A stretch of 64,000 nt of DNA from Cheiracanthium punctorium (taxonomy: Eukaryota; Arthropoda; Arachnida; Araneae; Cheiracanthiidae). Location: contig JAWZYV010012274.1 of NCBI GenBank assembly GCA_038373885.1, forward strand, positions 2,046,001-2,110,000, given 5' to 3'. The notes beneath the pieces are model-generated. The model saw only the letters and a list, made by a program, of their open reading frames with translations. It had not been told where the DNA came from and ran no database searches. The translations under genes were made by a program, and so were the position numbers. Of the stretch, positions 1 through 12,476 are shown piece by piece; within the stretch, counting starts at the first letter, position 1, and every line of letters starts with the position of its first letter.

Positions 1-1462
1 CGTCTTTAGCTTAAACTGCAATAAATTTTTAAAGTTTCTTTTTTTTTTTTTCAAAATGTGCACAGATGAAAAATATTCTTTTATCCTCCTAAGTGGCTAT
101 GTATCACATGTGATTAAAATACTTTAATTAAAACTTTTGAACTAAATAATTTTAATTCTAACGCAATATTCCATTCTCGCTAAAAAGAACTCCTTTCATT
201 GAAAAAGACTGGCCTGCAATATTTATATAATATTTTTCACAATTATAGCTGAACTAAATTGTCTAAGCTGAGTTAATTTGCATAAAAACTAGGAAACAAG
301 AAAAATTTATAATTTAAAATGCAGATACAGGTTTTAAAAAGTTTTCGTTAGCGTATTTTACTGAGGCGGAATTATATTCAAAGTGGGCGGATTGAAACAT
401 CATTTCAGATGCACTTATATTTCGTATATGCCGACGATAATTCCAGTAGCGGATCTGGAAATTTTTTTTTGGGAGGGGCTAAATTTTGAAAAAAAGCTTA
501 TTTCACCCAAACAATATGTACAAAATAAAGCAAAATTTCGTTCTAAAGTAATGTAAAACTTTTTGGGAGGGGCTTAGTTATGAAAAGGGATCATTTTATA
601 TATTTAAAGTATATAATAAAGCAGAATGTTACCCTCTAGCAATCCCTTTTGAGGGGGGAGGTGAAGCCCCCTAGCCCCTTTCCTGGATTTCCTTCCCCTT
701 TCCTGGTGTTATAGGGAGTATTCTCATGACGTCATAATTGTAGGAGCGCCACGCAGGGGTGAAATTCGTAAGCTAGTTTTCTACAAACAAATCGTATCAG
801 TGTGTTCATTTTTTGTAAGCAAGCGGTATATTTGAGGTTTAGCTTGACAAATAAGTTTTAATAACGGTGTTTTGCCCCGTAATAAATTGTAATAACCGTT
901 TTGGATGAAAAAATAATGTATCGTATTTCGGTTTTGCTCGAGTAATTTTAAATAAAGGATTAAAATACAAGCGATGTCACGTTTGGTTTCTGTTTTCGTC
1001 CAATAACTTTAAATAAAGGAGTAAAACTGCATTTGGCTTCGTAATTTTAAAACTTTCCATTTTATTCAGCTGTTTTTAAAAAAAAATCTATTGTACCGAA
1101 ACGTTTGGCATTCATTATTTTAATCAATAAATCATTATTGTTTGCCTTATAAAGTATTAAAGAGTACAATGTATACTTTTGACTGATGAACAACTAATGA
1201 ACAATATATGTACAAATAATTCAGTATTTTAATATAAAGCTATGTGTTTGCTAACCTTCCCTTTCATAATAGTTGATTGGATATTCACTATACCATCATT
1301 TTTTTTTTTTTTTTACTAACAAGTCCAGTTGTAAAACGGTTGTGGAAGCGTGTTGAAGGCTTGTAAGCAAGCTTTTTTTCACGTGTCACAGAGATTTAGC
1401 TAAAACCAGACAATTGCAATTGTCTATGTAAGTAATATCGAACCAAATACGTATATTTTGTT
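1..1462. other. A+T-rich intergenic DNA with a short direct repeat
   Basis: No gene is supported here. The sequence is A+T-rich with homopolymer runs. Between about 463 and 630 there are two similar blocks, each beginning TTTTGGGAGGGGCT and continuing into a stretch ending near AATAAAGCA, about 97 bp apart, followed by a C/T-rich patch at 655-705. This looks like a decayed interspersed repeat, but I see no clean ends. Confidence 0.4.
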
Positions 1463-3480
1463 CAGTGCCGGATTAAGACAGCGCGGGGCCCGTAGCAAAT
1501 GTTATCAAGGGGCCCCCTGCTCAGTAGCGCACCCATATATCTATCTATATATATATATATATATATTTAGGGGGAGGAGTTCACCCTCACATTAAAGTAG
1601 TAGAGCTAAATTAAATGAGAAAATAAATAGTGCTAAATATATTACAATTTATGTTTAGTGCTAATTAATGGTATTACTAATGCTAATTAGATGTAAACAA
1701 AACTAAAAGGTCACACGTGTTATATTCGCGAGAGGTTTATCCTAGCCCTTCCTCCACCTTCGGTGAGCTAATCTATAGGTTTTGTGCGATAATAAAATAA
1801 AACACAACTTTTTCGAATTTTCTTGATACAAAATGAACAAATCTGAGTTAAGAGTAGACAAATCAATTTCTCCAAGTAAATTTGTGTGCGGAAAAAATGC
1901 CCGTCAAAATAAAGTGTGTGTGTGTGTGGGGGGGGGGGCTAAATAGATAGTGAGACTGGCGATGTTTAAAGTTATTTATTCGTACAACTCAGGTTTTTTT
2001 AATGAATGTTAATGTTCATGGATATATATTTGATATTTCTGTCTCTTCCCACCTTTCCCATATGCAAACATATAACTTGACAAGTTTACACACATAAAAT
2101 AATAATTGTTTCTGTAAAATTTTTAGAACCTTCGAAATCAATATGTATTTTAAACTGTGCCTTTAAACACTATTTTTCCCCTATAAAAATACATACTTGT
2201 AAAATTATTTCATTATCTGGACGGTCTTTACTAATAATAGGTTACATATTTTTAACTTCTCTTAATTTATTTAATGGGTTAATTCATAAAAAATCGAACT
2301 GGGGATAGATAGATCCAACACAATAATACCCCCGCCATTCAAAATATACTGCATGCACGGAAGGCTTTTAAACTGTACATGCTTGTACAGGGGGACTGTT
2401 ACTTCCACATACCGCTTGGAACACTTCTAAAAGTCATTTCGTTAGTGTTCTACAAGCATATGTGCAAAACTTTTCAACTTATCCTCGTTAAAATGATATA
2501 AAATATTTTGTTCAAAAAAATCTTTATAAGAGGATTGTATCTTTTCTAAGTAGAATAATCTATATAATAAATAATAAAAAATTCGGATAAAACATTCATT
2601 ATCGTATTACGTTCAAATGTTTTTGCAAGACATAGTAATCTTAAATGTGACAAGTAATTTGTGAGTTTCTTTGTGGATCTAGAGTATCCGAAAATTCTTT
2701 TTGTTTTCAGTTTACCTGGGGTTATGGCTTCTCGAATATCCCGACCGTTTTGTCTTTGTGCGAAGATCCTCTCGGTTCTAATTATTTTATTTGAACGAAC
2801 GTACTGGCATTCGCGCTCTTGACCTGTGGTTTCGACCTGCCCAAATTCAATTCTTTTATATTTAACGTGGTTAATTTCTGAGACTAATAAGATAATTTAT
2901 CGTAATAGTTTATTCCCCAACTATAAAAAAAATTGACTTACATTCTATATATTATTATTGTTTCAAAAAATAATTCGCCTTTGTTTAAATATTGTAAAAT
3001 GTTAAATAAATAATTAAGTAAAAACAAAGCAAGCCAACTACCAAAAGCCTTCTAAGATGGTTTACACCCTAGTACACCTTCGAATTTCGCTAAAGCCACC
3101 CGCCTTTACTCTAGAAAAGAGCTTTGGGGCTGCCCAACATCCGTTTAAAATACCATCCTCATATTTACTGCAAAACAAAATAACTTTATGTCCAATATTT
3201 AAATAAAAATTATTGTTTCGTGAGTGATTATTATTGATTATGGGGAGCGTTTTTCCTACAATCTTAATCCTATGGATCTCAGCTCTCGGGGAAATGCAGA
3301 AGATCAACTCGCGTTCCAGAGAATATCTTCAGAAATAGCCACAAATATTTCCGTTCTATTGAGTCATTTTGAAAAGTTTGATTACAACTTCATTAAAAAA
3401 TTCATTCGACTTGTTACTGAAAAGTCCCTGAAATGATCGGGACAGATAGACTACAGCCTATTGAATAATCCGGCCCACTG

Positions 3481-3632
3481 ACGGATTAATACAATTTTGT
3501 GGGTGGAGGCTTGGATGGAAGAGTCACATACATATATATAAGTTTTATGGAAGTAAGTTGGGATTGTTTACATTAATTTCATTTTTCTCGGGAGGGGCGG
3601 TCGCCTCCTCTGACCCCCTCCCTTTAATCCGT
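3481..3632. repeat. Small nested repeat, family shared with 56029-56152
   Basis: The segment opens ACGGATTAATACAATTTTG and closes TTTAATCCGT, so it has short inverted ends. A clearly related segment occurs at 56029-56152, sharing the opening, a central TTTTATGGAAGTAA block and the closing TTAATCCGT. Both copies lie inside larger hAT-type elements that otherwise look different. No open frame is visible. Confidence 0.6.
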
Positions 3633-4049
3633 CCTTGATCAGACCCTGAGTCTGTTGTTTTGTTTCGGCACTTATTTTTCTTTCTATATTTTGTTTATTT
3701 CTGGATTAATTCTACAAATAAAGACAAAAATGTAACGTTATTGTTAAGGAATCCATTTTCTAAAGGCCATAGGTAGGTGGTGCAAGGATCTGGATACCCC
3801 TCCTCCGTTTGTCCGAGTTCGCTTTTAGTCAACAAAAAGATAATGATACAGCCTTTCTTTCTGTCTTCCTTCCCCCCCCCTTTTGCATGCTCCCTGAAAT
3901 TTTTTTCTGAGGACTGTGTTTTTGTTCCACAGTATTGTTACTCTTGTGTGTGTCCTTATTGCTGACTTTAGAATACTCATTCAGTTTCGCCTAGGTAATG
4001 AGTTGACTAAATAATGCAGGCATGCAACAGCCACATTAAATATATTAAT

Positions 4050-4423
4050 GACTATGTCATTTTATCTCTCACTCCCTTTTGAAAATGTTACATAAAAATG
4101 AGACACGAAAATGCGTTACGTAAACGCGACATAAAAGTAAGAATAAATGTCCGTTGAAAATGTTAGTATGTGTTACGTAAACCACCGATTTCTATAAGCT
4201 CCATAAGGTTGCATTTATTTGATAAAATGATTGTTTAAAAATTTCATCCGTTTATTTAAATACTATTAGTTCACAACAGCTTTAATCTATTGTTACAATA
4301 TTTACTAAGCTGTAGAATGTGCATCACATGTATTTTTCTATGAATAGGCTACAATCCTAAAAATTTCAAAATAGGGTTACCAGGTGAAATACACGATAGA
4401 TGAGAGATAAAATGACATAGTCC
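4050..4423. mobile_element. Palindromic MITE with ATTAAT flanks
   Basis: Inverted ends of about 22 bp: GACTATGTCATTTTATCTC at the left and its near-complement GAGATAAAATGACATAGTC at the right. The hexamer ATTAAT directly flanks both sides (4044-4049 and 4424-4429) and is a plausible target duplication. The 374-bp interior is non-coding. It is nested in the larger hAT-like element, so it is younger than that insertion. Superfamily not assigned. Confidence 0.65.
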
Positions 4424-4907
4424 ATTAATATCGTTTAAATATGGCAATCATTTGATATTTTGAATAAAGTCTACATTTGTACCCACCGTGTCGTGTCGTT
4501 TCGTACCTTTTCATTTGATCAGCCCTTGTAGTTAGTAGGATGATACGCTTTATAGAATAACTTCCAATAGAGCGCAATGTATTGGGGCTATTTTCAGTGC
4601 TCCTGTAGAAAAAAATCTATAAATGCTACATAGATCCTTTACAATAGGGTACATGGTACTGCAGATAAGAATAACATATATAAATTTCGTAGAAATCGAT
4701 GCCTATTGACGCGAGTTATATCAAGGACGGACTGACAGACAAACCGAAATCTTAAACACTTTTCTACCTCGTTGTAAGTGTCAAAAAAGCTAGATCTTGA
4801 GGGGGAAAGACGAAATCTTTCAAGGTAAAGGCGCGGGGCCCCCAAAAGCGCGGGCCCCGTAGCATTTGCTAAATCTGCTATATTGTTAATCCGGCACTGA
4901 TTTTGTT

Positions 4908-5957
4908 TGTACGAATCATCAATATTATCAATCTATGCAATTTTGCAAATTTTATTAGAATAATACTTTTTAGTACTATCTTTTCTAAATTAATAAAATA
5001 ATTTGAATTTGTTTTTACAAAATTTTAATTGCTTTTAAATTATTAATATATCAGCGTACAGTACAACTTCAGAGGTTTGTACAAAGCTGTCGTCTGCATT
5101 TCGAAACTGGTATTGCCAGATATTAAAGTCTGACGTAGGTGAATGCACCTTATGGTTGTCAGTCGTGTAGCTTGCAAGTTTTTATAAAACGAGTTTATAA
5201 TTTTAATTTAGTGCAAGTAAAATTATTTATTAGTCTGCTATTATAACTATTTTAATATTTATTTATTAGAGTGCCACCCTTCGCAAGTACTTTTTAATCG
5301 TGTCGTTTCAACATTGATAATATCTGATAAAATTGACTTAATCTTTCAGCTTCATTTAAATGATAATATCAAAATGCAAAAATGTTGAGAATACGTATTG
5401 AAAATTCAAAATTGATTGAAAGGTGCTTTGATGTTTTTTTTTTAATGCGAAAATCTTGAAAATTTCTTATTAATACTTCCAAAATTGTAGCTATTAAATA
5501 TCACCAGTGATTAGTAACGTGGCCATAAAAATACCTCCACGGAAGGGTATTTAGGGTAAATATTAATTTCGTAGAATTAGAATTCCAAACATAAGCATGA
5601 ATTTTACACTTACAATTAGTACTAATAAACCGCCCCAAATGTAGTTATTAAAGTGCAAATAAATAGGTTGATAATTGAAATTTGTTCAGCAAAAGTAGAG
5701 TTTCTAATAATGTATGATATATAATGTAAGAGTATTCAAGACGTTTTGAATCAGATGTTAGATCATATTTTTCTATCACATTTGAGTTTCGAAGGCGTGA
5801 ACTAGCGATCCGTAAGAAGACGCCCACGTCCATAAGAAGACGGCCACAGAAAAGCAGATCCAAAACTTTTAATTCAGAAAGGTATTGCAGATAACTAATT
5901 TTTCAAGTATCAAAATCGAAATAGTTGAAGGTAAAGCGTGCAAAATATATAATTATA
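4908..5957. other. Intergenic, nothing recognised
   Basis: A+T-rich sequence with frequent stops on both strands. No gene, RNA gene or clear repeat boundary could be supported. Confidence 0.4.
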
Positions 5958-6772
5958 CAGGGTTGTCCAAATTAAGCTTCCCCAACTCAGAGGCCTGCGC
6001 AGGATGTTGTACGGGTCATAATGTGATGAAAGTTTGAAAACAGACACTTCAGATCACGCGCTCGTGATTTATTAAAAAATTATTAGTACAAGAAGTTGCC
6101 GATAGGTGGCGCTGCAGATCAACAAGTCGTTCTACAGATGTTCTATATGTGTGCCGTGGTCGAATAGGGCATATCAACAGCACGAGAAACAGTTGGCACT
6201 GATAACACCATGTGGCGAATGGCTAGTGGCGTCCACGACTGCCAAAGCAACGTCTTGTACGCGTGCAGAATCCACAGCATGTCGTCCTCTACCTGGTGAA
6301 ACTCCCAGCTGTCCGGTTCTTTCGAACTTCTTAATCATGTCTCGTAAAGCGCGTGGTATCATTGGTCCTCGGTGTAAGTTCTTCAGCCGATGGAATGCTC
6401 TGATCGCAGCACAGGAGTTCTCGTCATTCTGGTAGAAAAGTTTCACTAACAGAGCTTTGTCTTTCAAAGTCGTCATTGTGCATCAGTGAGCTGGAAACAA
6501 CTGCCTATACAGCGCCTGTCTTCCACTTTTGTTGGGCTCGTCTTTTGGATACGTGGCGCAGAAGCTTTATTTCTGCAAATCACGTTGGTGCAATATACAA
6601 ATTACTAGTGTTACAGCGCCACCTATCGGCAAATTCTTGTACTAATATTTTTTTAAAATAAATCACGATCGCGTGATCTGAAGTGTCTGTTTTCAAAATT
6701 TCATCACATTATGATCCATACAACATCCTGCACAGGCCTCTGAGTTGGGGAAGTTTAATTTGGACAACCCTG
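5958..6772 (-). mobile_element. Deleted mariner-like element with long inverted repeats
   Basis: The element starts CAGGGTTGTCCAAATTAA and ends with the complement TTAATTTGGACAACCCTG. The inverted arms extend about 158 bp (5958-6114 and 6614-6772) with only scattered differences; both finish at CGATAGGTGGCGCTG. TA lies immediately outside each end (5956-5957 and 6773-6774), the target duplication of Tc1/mariner-type elements. The 815-bp copy is far shorter than an autonomous mariner and keeps only the start of the transposase (6174-6476, minus). It is therefore an internally deleted element that could move only in trans. Confidence 0.88.
6174..6476 (-). pseudogene. N-terminal fragment of mariner-like transposase
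   Basis: A 100-codon frame starts MTTLKDKALLVKLFYQN and continues through RRGPM-like, IKKFERTGQLGV and SPGRGR segments. This is the helix-turn-helix DNA-binding start that I recognise from arthropod mariner-like proteins (the DUF4817-type N-terminus). After about residue 85 the frame runs out near the internal deletion junction, and no DDE/D catalytic domain follows, so the product cannot be a transposase. The arginine-rich GRGR linker seen between the two HTH motifs in this family is present. It lies entirely between the inverted repeats. The frame is open and could still make a DNA-binding fragment; expression is unknown. Confidence 0.75.
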
Positions 6773-6774
6773 TA

Positions 6775-9652
6775 TTTAGTAGTTTTACATGTTGAATCAA
6801 ACTTTGACAGCTGGCGAATGCAAACGGATGTATAACTTATACTGGGTTTCACATTTACAGGAATCTAAGAAATTTAAGAGGAGACATTTTACCTCCGCCT
6901 TTGAAAAATCCAAAATAGGGCACTGCGTATGTACAAAAGAATCCTCCCTACAACCCTGGTTGGTAATAAGTAATAAGAATAATTTTTGTTCATTGAATTT
7001 ATTTTTCAATCCATATTGACTACAATTATTGATACACAGCTGAAACTGTAGATCAAGTTCGGTTAACCTTTCCTACTAAAGGTCAGGGCACTAAAAATTT
7101 TCATTAAACTGAGCAGGCCATAAGGATGTACTTTTTATTGTATTTATTTATTTCTAGTGAGCGGAAAGTAGCATATTGCTCGGAAGTTTCAGTCAATTCA
7201 TGTATCTGTTAAAAGAATTCAGGAGTGTTTTAGAAATATTAAATGCGTTTCGAAGAAAAATGTAAATAAAGTATAGCTGCAAGTCCCGGGGGGAAAAAGT
7301 GTAAGTTCATCAGAACAATTCTAAACAATAAACAATTCTAAATGAACCTACGTCGCATAAGAAAATAAATGAAGCGGGCATGAATAAAATGTATTACGGG
7401 AAGTTTTTTGTTGAACAATAGAATGTTTGAATTCACCAATAAAGCGGAAAGAATGAAATCAAACCCTTTCGAAAAAAATCGTCTCTCATCCGATTCTAGA
7501 GATGAACACGAGACGTCGCGTGACCGATTTTTTAACGAGAACTTCTCGTCTCGCGTCGATCTTAGTTACCAGCAGGCTTGTGTAACGTTGTCGTATACAG
7601 GATTTATTCTTCGCAAACATACTGCTTCCTCACTGTATAGAGCATTTCCCCATGATGTTTCAATGAAGGCATCTAAATAACAGCCGGCTGCACATTCTTT
7701 TTGCGCAGATTCTCCTGCTGTCCTCCTATCGTATTCAACCCAGAAAAAGAAATATCAGTTTTAATTATCCTTAATCACTTAGGAACACGAAAATGCCACT
7801 GTAAAATCGAAGTCAAAGGTTTGTTTAAACTGTTGCATCCATTGCAATCATCCAAATGCTTGAATATACTTCTTTTGAGCGTTAAAAATTCGGGTTTTTC
7901 CCAGTGAAATACTTTGCGAAAACGCAAATATCTCGCAGAAGACGGACGTCTTGTCGAAACATTCTATGGACTTATCTCAACCTGCACCATGTTAAGTGTG
8001 GTAGTAAGTCATCATTCTGACAGGCTGATAAATGTTAATGCAAATATCTTATTTTCATTTCTAGTGCTTAGTTTACTAATTGATTTCAAGAATTAGTTTT
8101 TGTTGTATAACAACAAAGCTACCGGGGGGATAGCTGCCTAGTAGGGTATGCGTATGGCGGAGTGCTGAAGAATTAGTTTTTGTAGAAAATGTTTAATTTT
8201 AATTTAGTGCAACTGAAATTGTTTATTAGTCTGCCATAAAAACTACTGAAAATTCGAAGAAATTAAAGAGATTTCATGTGATACGAAAGGTATATTCTCT
8301 TAAAAAGTAACACGGCCGAACGGTTTCTGTAGTGGTTAGAGAGCTATGAACTCATGAATATTGTGCTCCTTAGCCCACCAGTACATTCACTACATATTTC
8401 CCCTCTTTTCACACACAGATTGAGGGTCTTCTCTTGTGTATTATTTAGATTTCGTTATGCTAATTTCAGACCATTTCATTTCATTTCACTGTTTTGTGAA
8501 ATAATGAAAAGATATCCAATACTATTACATGGGAAAATCATTGATTTATCATTATGCTACTATAAAGTTACGTTTATCCCTGACTCACTGACTTACCGAG
8601 TCTCTAACAAATCCGGGAAACGTGCTCCAAGATAATACTTTTACCGCCATTACACCAAGAAGATTAAAAAGTTCAGAAATATTAAAAAGCGCAAAAGTAA
8701 TAACATCTACACCGTTTGTATGATCCGCTCGTAAGTTTTCATAATAGTTTATAAAAATATAGAAAACAATCTGCACTACTTTAAAAATCTGAAAATCCAC
8801 CCGTTCCCTCATCTTAAAGCGATTTTTTGCTATTTTCAGCTCCATATTATTTTCGAGAGTAAAAGAATTAATAATTTGCTTGACAAAATGAGTTTCTGCG
8901 AGTGACAATGACGACCCATTTGAAATCACGGTCTTCAGGCTTTGAAGGGAAAATTGCCATTTCATTTCGTTCTAAACAGTTTTTCCATATAACCTGATTT
9001 AACCTTTTTTTAATTAAAATTGTCTATTGGATCGTCTACTTAGCATTGATATAAGAGGGGCTGTGTACACAAAAACGAAATCTTTGAATGCGAAAATTTT
9101 CCACGCGTTTCATGAAGAGCATGAAATTTGATTTGGGCATATAATAAAAATTGAATATGAAGTTATTTACTTTAGCTGGACAAAGATTAAATGTATTGGG
9201 TGCAGACATTTTCGTCAAATATTTTACTAGCGCCTGTTGTAATTGCCTTCACAACGGGCTTTGACTTATAGTTTAATAGAATGTGCTACCGACTCCCGTA
9301 TTTCAGGAGTCGCGGGGGGTTGCAGTCCGACACGACGCTGAGTCTGAACAGGATGCTTTAGAGAATACTAGGCTTTTTTTGCTAGAAATTAACCCCTGTT
9401 CTCAAGTAGTTACCAGTCAAGAATAGAATGTCGTGTAATAATAATAATAATAATAATGCTTCACTTTTCATTTAAGCATTCTGTTGTTTCATGTGTAACC
9501 ATCTGCGATAGAAAGAAACACCCCAGTACTAAAGTTAAACGGCAGTTGAATTTGCCGCGAGAACTGTTAATCATCGCGACTATTAACAGGTATCTTACAG
9601 CATTTGCCGTGGTTACCTCGACTTATTTCGAGCAACGGCGGGGACCTATCAG
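6775..9652. other. Intergenic, no gene supported
   Basis: Short open frames occur (for example 7408-7680 plus and 8585-8965 minus), but none shows a recognisable domain, splice-site framework or codon pattern I would trust. An (ATA)n microsatellite lies at about 9438-9458. A tRNA-like string near 8310-8345 is too weak to call. Confidence 0.4.
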
Positions 9653-10703
9653 CAGGGTGCGAACTGAACATTTTCTCCAGGGGGGAACACTTGAAAAGGA
9701 AAAGGAGGGAAGATGCAAATGCTTTACTCACATGATGTTACTTGACAAATGCAGTCGCCGACACGTGTGGGAACTGACTTATATTCAAACTAAAGTCATA
9801 GATTGTTTGTTCTATGGAATCAGAGATACACAAGCTACATACAATGTACCTGTATTGGAAGCCACCCTTGAGGGGTTTTAGCTTAGAAAAGAGATGAATT
9901 TTTAAGGTAGTCGCCTTAAGCCGTTATCAGACGACGCATTTTCGCCCTTCAAAATGCTCGTACAACTCTTTTGGCTTTCATTTTCCTTGTCAAAAGCAAG
10001 GTATAGGGTTGTATTGCAAGGCAAGAAAACGATCTGTTGGATTGGCACAGGGTTGCCGATTTGGCGACGTTATCGCTCGTTTTGTGACAAAACAGTTATT
10101 ACGTCATCGCTGTTTTTGTCACAAAAATCACTCGTCCTGTCGCGCCCCACATTGCCATTGACGGTGGAATTCGAAGGTTCATTTTTAAGTAAATACAGTA
10201 AAAAAGTTTTTAATGGTTTTTGATTTGCACTTCGAAAATAAAATCGGCTTCTATTTCCGCCGTCCACATTACAGGCATGGAGGTCGCCATCTTGAATGAA
10301 GGTGTGGACAGTGTCTAGAGCTCTGATTGGCTGATTTCGCCATTCATACCAAACATTTTTCAACATTGTTCGAAACAGTCCGGTGTCAAGGGAAATACTA
10401 TCACACAACGGTTTTCGCCTGACTGAAGGGCAAAACTGCAGTACAAAAGTGTTGTACGTGCATTTTGCAGTGCGTAGAGCTTTCGTGTGATAGCACCTTT
10501 AGAGTACAGTAACAAACTAACATACAACCTTCATTTCGAGTTCTTGACTTCAATCCCAAATCTTCACTCACCAGTTTAACATTTCTTAGGCAGGGGAAAA
10601 ATAGTATCCCTGGCAGGGATCCATTAATATTTCTCTAGCCAGGGACATTACATTCTTCAGCCGGGGACGATCCCCGGCATCCCCCCTGTCAATTCGCACC
10701 CTG
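9653..10703. mobile_element. hAT-type non-autonomous element with 8-bp duplication
   Basis: The left end is CAGGGTGCGAACTGA and the right end is the complement-type TCAATTCGCACCCTG. The flanking octamer CCTATCAG is repeated exactly at 9645-9652 and 10704-10711. The right terminal region is rich in GGGGA/TCCCC blocks (10590-10690). No transposase-like reading frame is present in the 1051-bp interior. Much of the interior (about 9918-10501) is itself a palindromic segment described separately. Confidence 0.85.
9918..10501. repeat. Inverted-repeat segment nested in hAT-type element
   Basis: The left arm runs AGCCGTTATCAGACGA, then AAATGCTCGTACAAC; the right arm read in complement runs AGGTGCTATCACACGA, then AAATGCACGTACAAC and GTTTTGCCCTTCAG. 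This is a foldback MITE-like structure of about 580 bp. Arms are imperfect and no target duplication is clear, so boundaries are approximate. Confidence 0.5.
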
Positions 10704-10725
10704 CCTATCAGCTGCCAGGGTTTGC

Positions 10726-10830
10726 GCATCTGTTGCTGCCGCCCGCTTCGAGCGGTGAGGTATTGGGTTCGAATCCGTTAATCCATGGTTTGTCACGTTC
10801 CGCTTCCCATTTGTTTGTACTTCCGTTGTG
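10726..10830 (+). repeat. Possible tRNA-like fragment (box B only)
   Basis: The string GGGTTCGAATCCGTT at about 10762-10776 matches the RNA polymerase III box B consensus, preceded by a short C/G-rich stem (CCGCCCGCTTCGAGCGG). A convincing box A is not visible. It may be the head of a tRNA-derived SINE that joins the repeat at 10895-11240. Confidence 0.3.
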
Positions 10831-10894
10831 TTATTCTGTGATTGTTAATGACTATTTTTGGAGAAAAATGCACTTGTATGCAAGAAACAAGAGA

Positions 10895-11240
10895 GACGTC
10901 CCGCAGTGGTCTGGGCGCTAAACTCCGTTCCCATAAGAACACGGCAACTGAGGCAGCATCCGGCTTGGCCAGTGCTTGGGAGGGTCATCTCCCACTCGGC
11001 TCGTCAGCTGTGGAACCGTGTACGCTAATGGGAGCTGGTGCACGTAAAATCCGTCGTGGCTCCATTGTCCTCCAAGTTGTTAAACGATACCTCTGGGGGT
11101 GCCGATTTCTGGTGGTGGTGGGTCCCTCATCTGGAATCGGTTCAAAATTAGGGACCAACAAGTAGAAGTCCAACCCCCTCGGAGGCTCTGGCACCCCACT
11201 TTCCATGGGTAGTGCCGTCTGTCCATGGACACGACAGCAA
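10895..11240 (+). repeat. Interspersed SINE-like repeat, copy 1
   Basis: A G+C-richer block of about 345 bp that stands out from its surroundings. Part of it (about 11030-11165, including GGGAGCTGGTGCACGTAAAA and TCCCTCATCTGGAATCGGTT) recurs in reverse orientation at about 39225-39335. Two dispersed copies, short length and no coding potential fit a SINE-type retroposon. I cannot identify its polymerase III head with certainty. Confidence 0.6.
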
Positions 11241-11947
11241 CAAACAAGAGAGACGAAGGACTAACATATAGCAACCCTATATCGCGACTGTTACAAACAC
11301 TCTCAAAGAGTACTCCAATATAAAACAAATTTCCTATCCTGATTGTAAGGATTGCTCCATTCAAAATAAAGTATGCTTCTTTCAAATTGAGTTCTAAAAC
11401 AAGTATGTTCAGGCAGTCTCTTTTGTTGAAACTACCGTTTTCGAAAGCAATACTATTGTAACTTGAGAGCAAAGAGTAGACAGGGTCAAAACCGGACTGG
11501 CTCATCGAGCGGTCCGATGCTCCAGTCATTATATATAGCTAAGTAGGGGAGCGGTCTGGCCAAATCGCCCGGGTCGGTTCGGAAGTCCAGTGTACAGTGT
11601 GCCCCATAATATTTGTATAAAATTTAAGGGGAGATAGGACATATAATAAGGAATCAGAATCACACAGAAATGTGGTGTCAAAATTGCCGTTTTTACTTAC
11701 CTGTTAATAATCACTGTGGGAAAAATATTGAAGTATTCGTCTAATATCTGAACCAAGTTTCATAAACAATGGGCTTGTCTCCAGAAATTTCATCCATGGA
11801 ATGAAATAGAATTTTTAAACTATCCATTTTAGTCACCTTTTTTGTGAAAGATTCATTAGTTTTTTGACGAACAATTTGCGGAAAATTCACTATTATTTCC
11901 GCACTTTACTATTATTTCAGCTCCCCTCAGAGTGTCCTTGAGAGATA

Positions 11948-12168
11948 GGGTGGCCAAATTTCGCCATTTTGATGCAGCTGGTTAATTTTTAAGAGTCGAA
12001 TAAAAACAGAACTACTGCAATACAGATCTTATTTTAATTTTTTTTCCTTGAAGAAATAGTTCGTGTTTTCATTGCAACAACATTCAACAGTCATCGTGCG
12101 CTTAGTTTCTAAACATTTGATTTTCAATATTCAAAACGTCCTCAAAAATTGAGGACATTTGGTCACCC
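11948..12168. mobile_element. Small TA-flanked MITE
   Basis: The ends are GGGTGGCCAAAT and, inverted, ATTTGGTCACCC, with TA on both outer sides (11946-11947 and 12169-12170). At 221 bp with no open frame it fits a Tc1/mariner-type MITE. A short internal palindrome, CCTCAAAAATTGAGG, lies near the right end. Confidence 0.6.
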
Positions 12169-12476
12169 TATTGAAAGAACAATGAAACAAATTACCGAAA
12201 ACTGGATCAACTAGCCCCTGTCTCAGTTGGTTTAGTTTTGAATTAACTGCACACAATTGATTTTAAGAACAATGATCAACTGGTTTAGGTTTGAAAATTG
12301 AGTATTTTAAAACGCTTAAAACTAAGATTAGTTGTACAAGTGACACTGGTTCAGCGTTTATGAGCTCGCGCAAATTCAAGTATTACTTTCAGTGTAATTT
12401 TTTACTCAGAAAGTACACGCTCAAAAATTTGCAACTTTTTTCTTTCTTTTTTTTTAAAATGAGAATGAAGGCTTCT

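Larger units (their letters stand above)
1463..4899. mobile_element. hAT-like element, 3.4 kb, with 8-bp target duplication
   Basis: The element begins CAGTGCCGGATTAA and ends with the inverted form TTAATCCGGCACTG. The next interior segment also matches in inverted order (CGCGGGGCCCGTAGCAAATG against the complement of a CATTTGCTA-type segment near 4863). It is flanked by a perfect 8-bp direct repeat, ATTTTGTT, at 1455-1462 and 4900-4907. An 8-bp duplication with CAG...CTG ends is characteristic of hAT-superfamily insertions. No intact transposase is present; a 70-codon open frame at 3224-3436 (plus) is the longest of any interest and I do not recognise it. The interior holds younger repeats: a (TA)n tract near 1540-1566, a GT/G run near 1914-1938, a small ACGGATTAA repeat at 3481-3632 and a MITE at 4050-4423. 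It is probably a non-autonomous or deleted copy. Confidence 0.85.

Noticed and set aside
8305..8345. tRNA-like string with a GTGGTTAGAG-type element
   Set aside because: No box B at the right distance and no cloverleaf pairing visible.
9456..9881. 141-codon open frame on the plus strand
   Set aside because: It runs across the boundary of the hAT-type insertion at 9653, so it is a chance fusion of flank and element.
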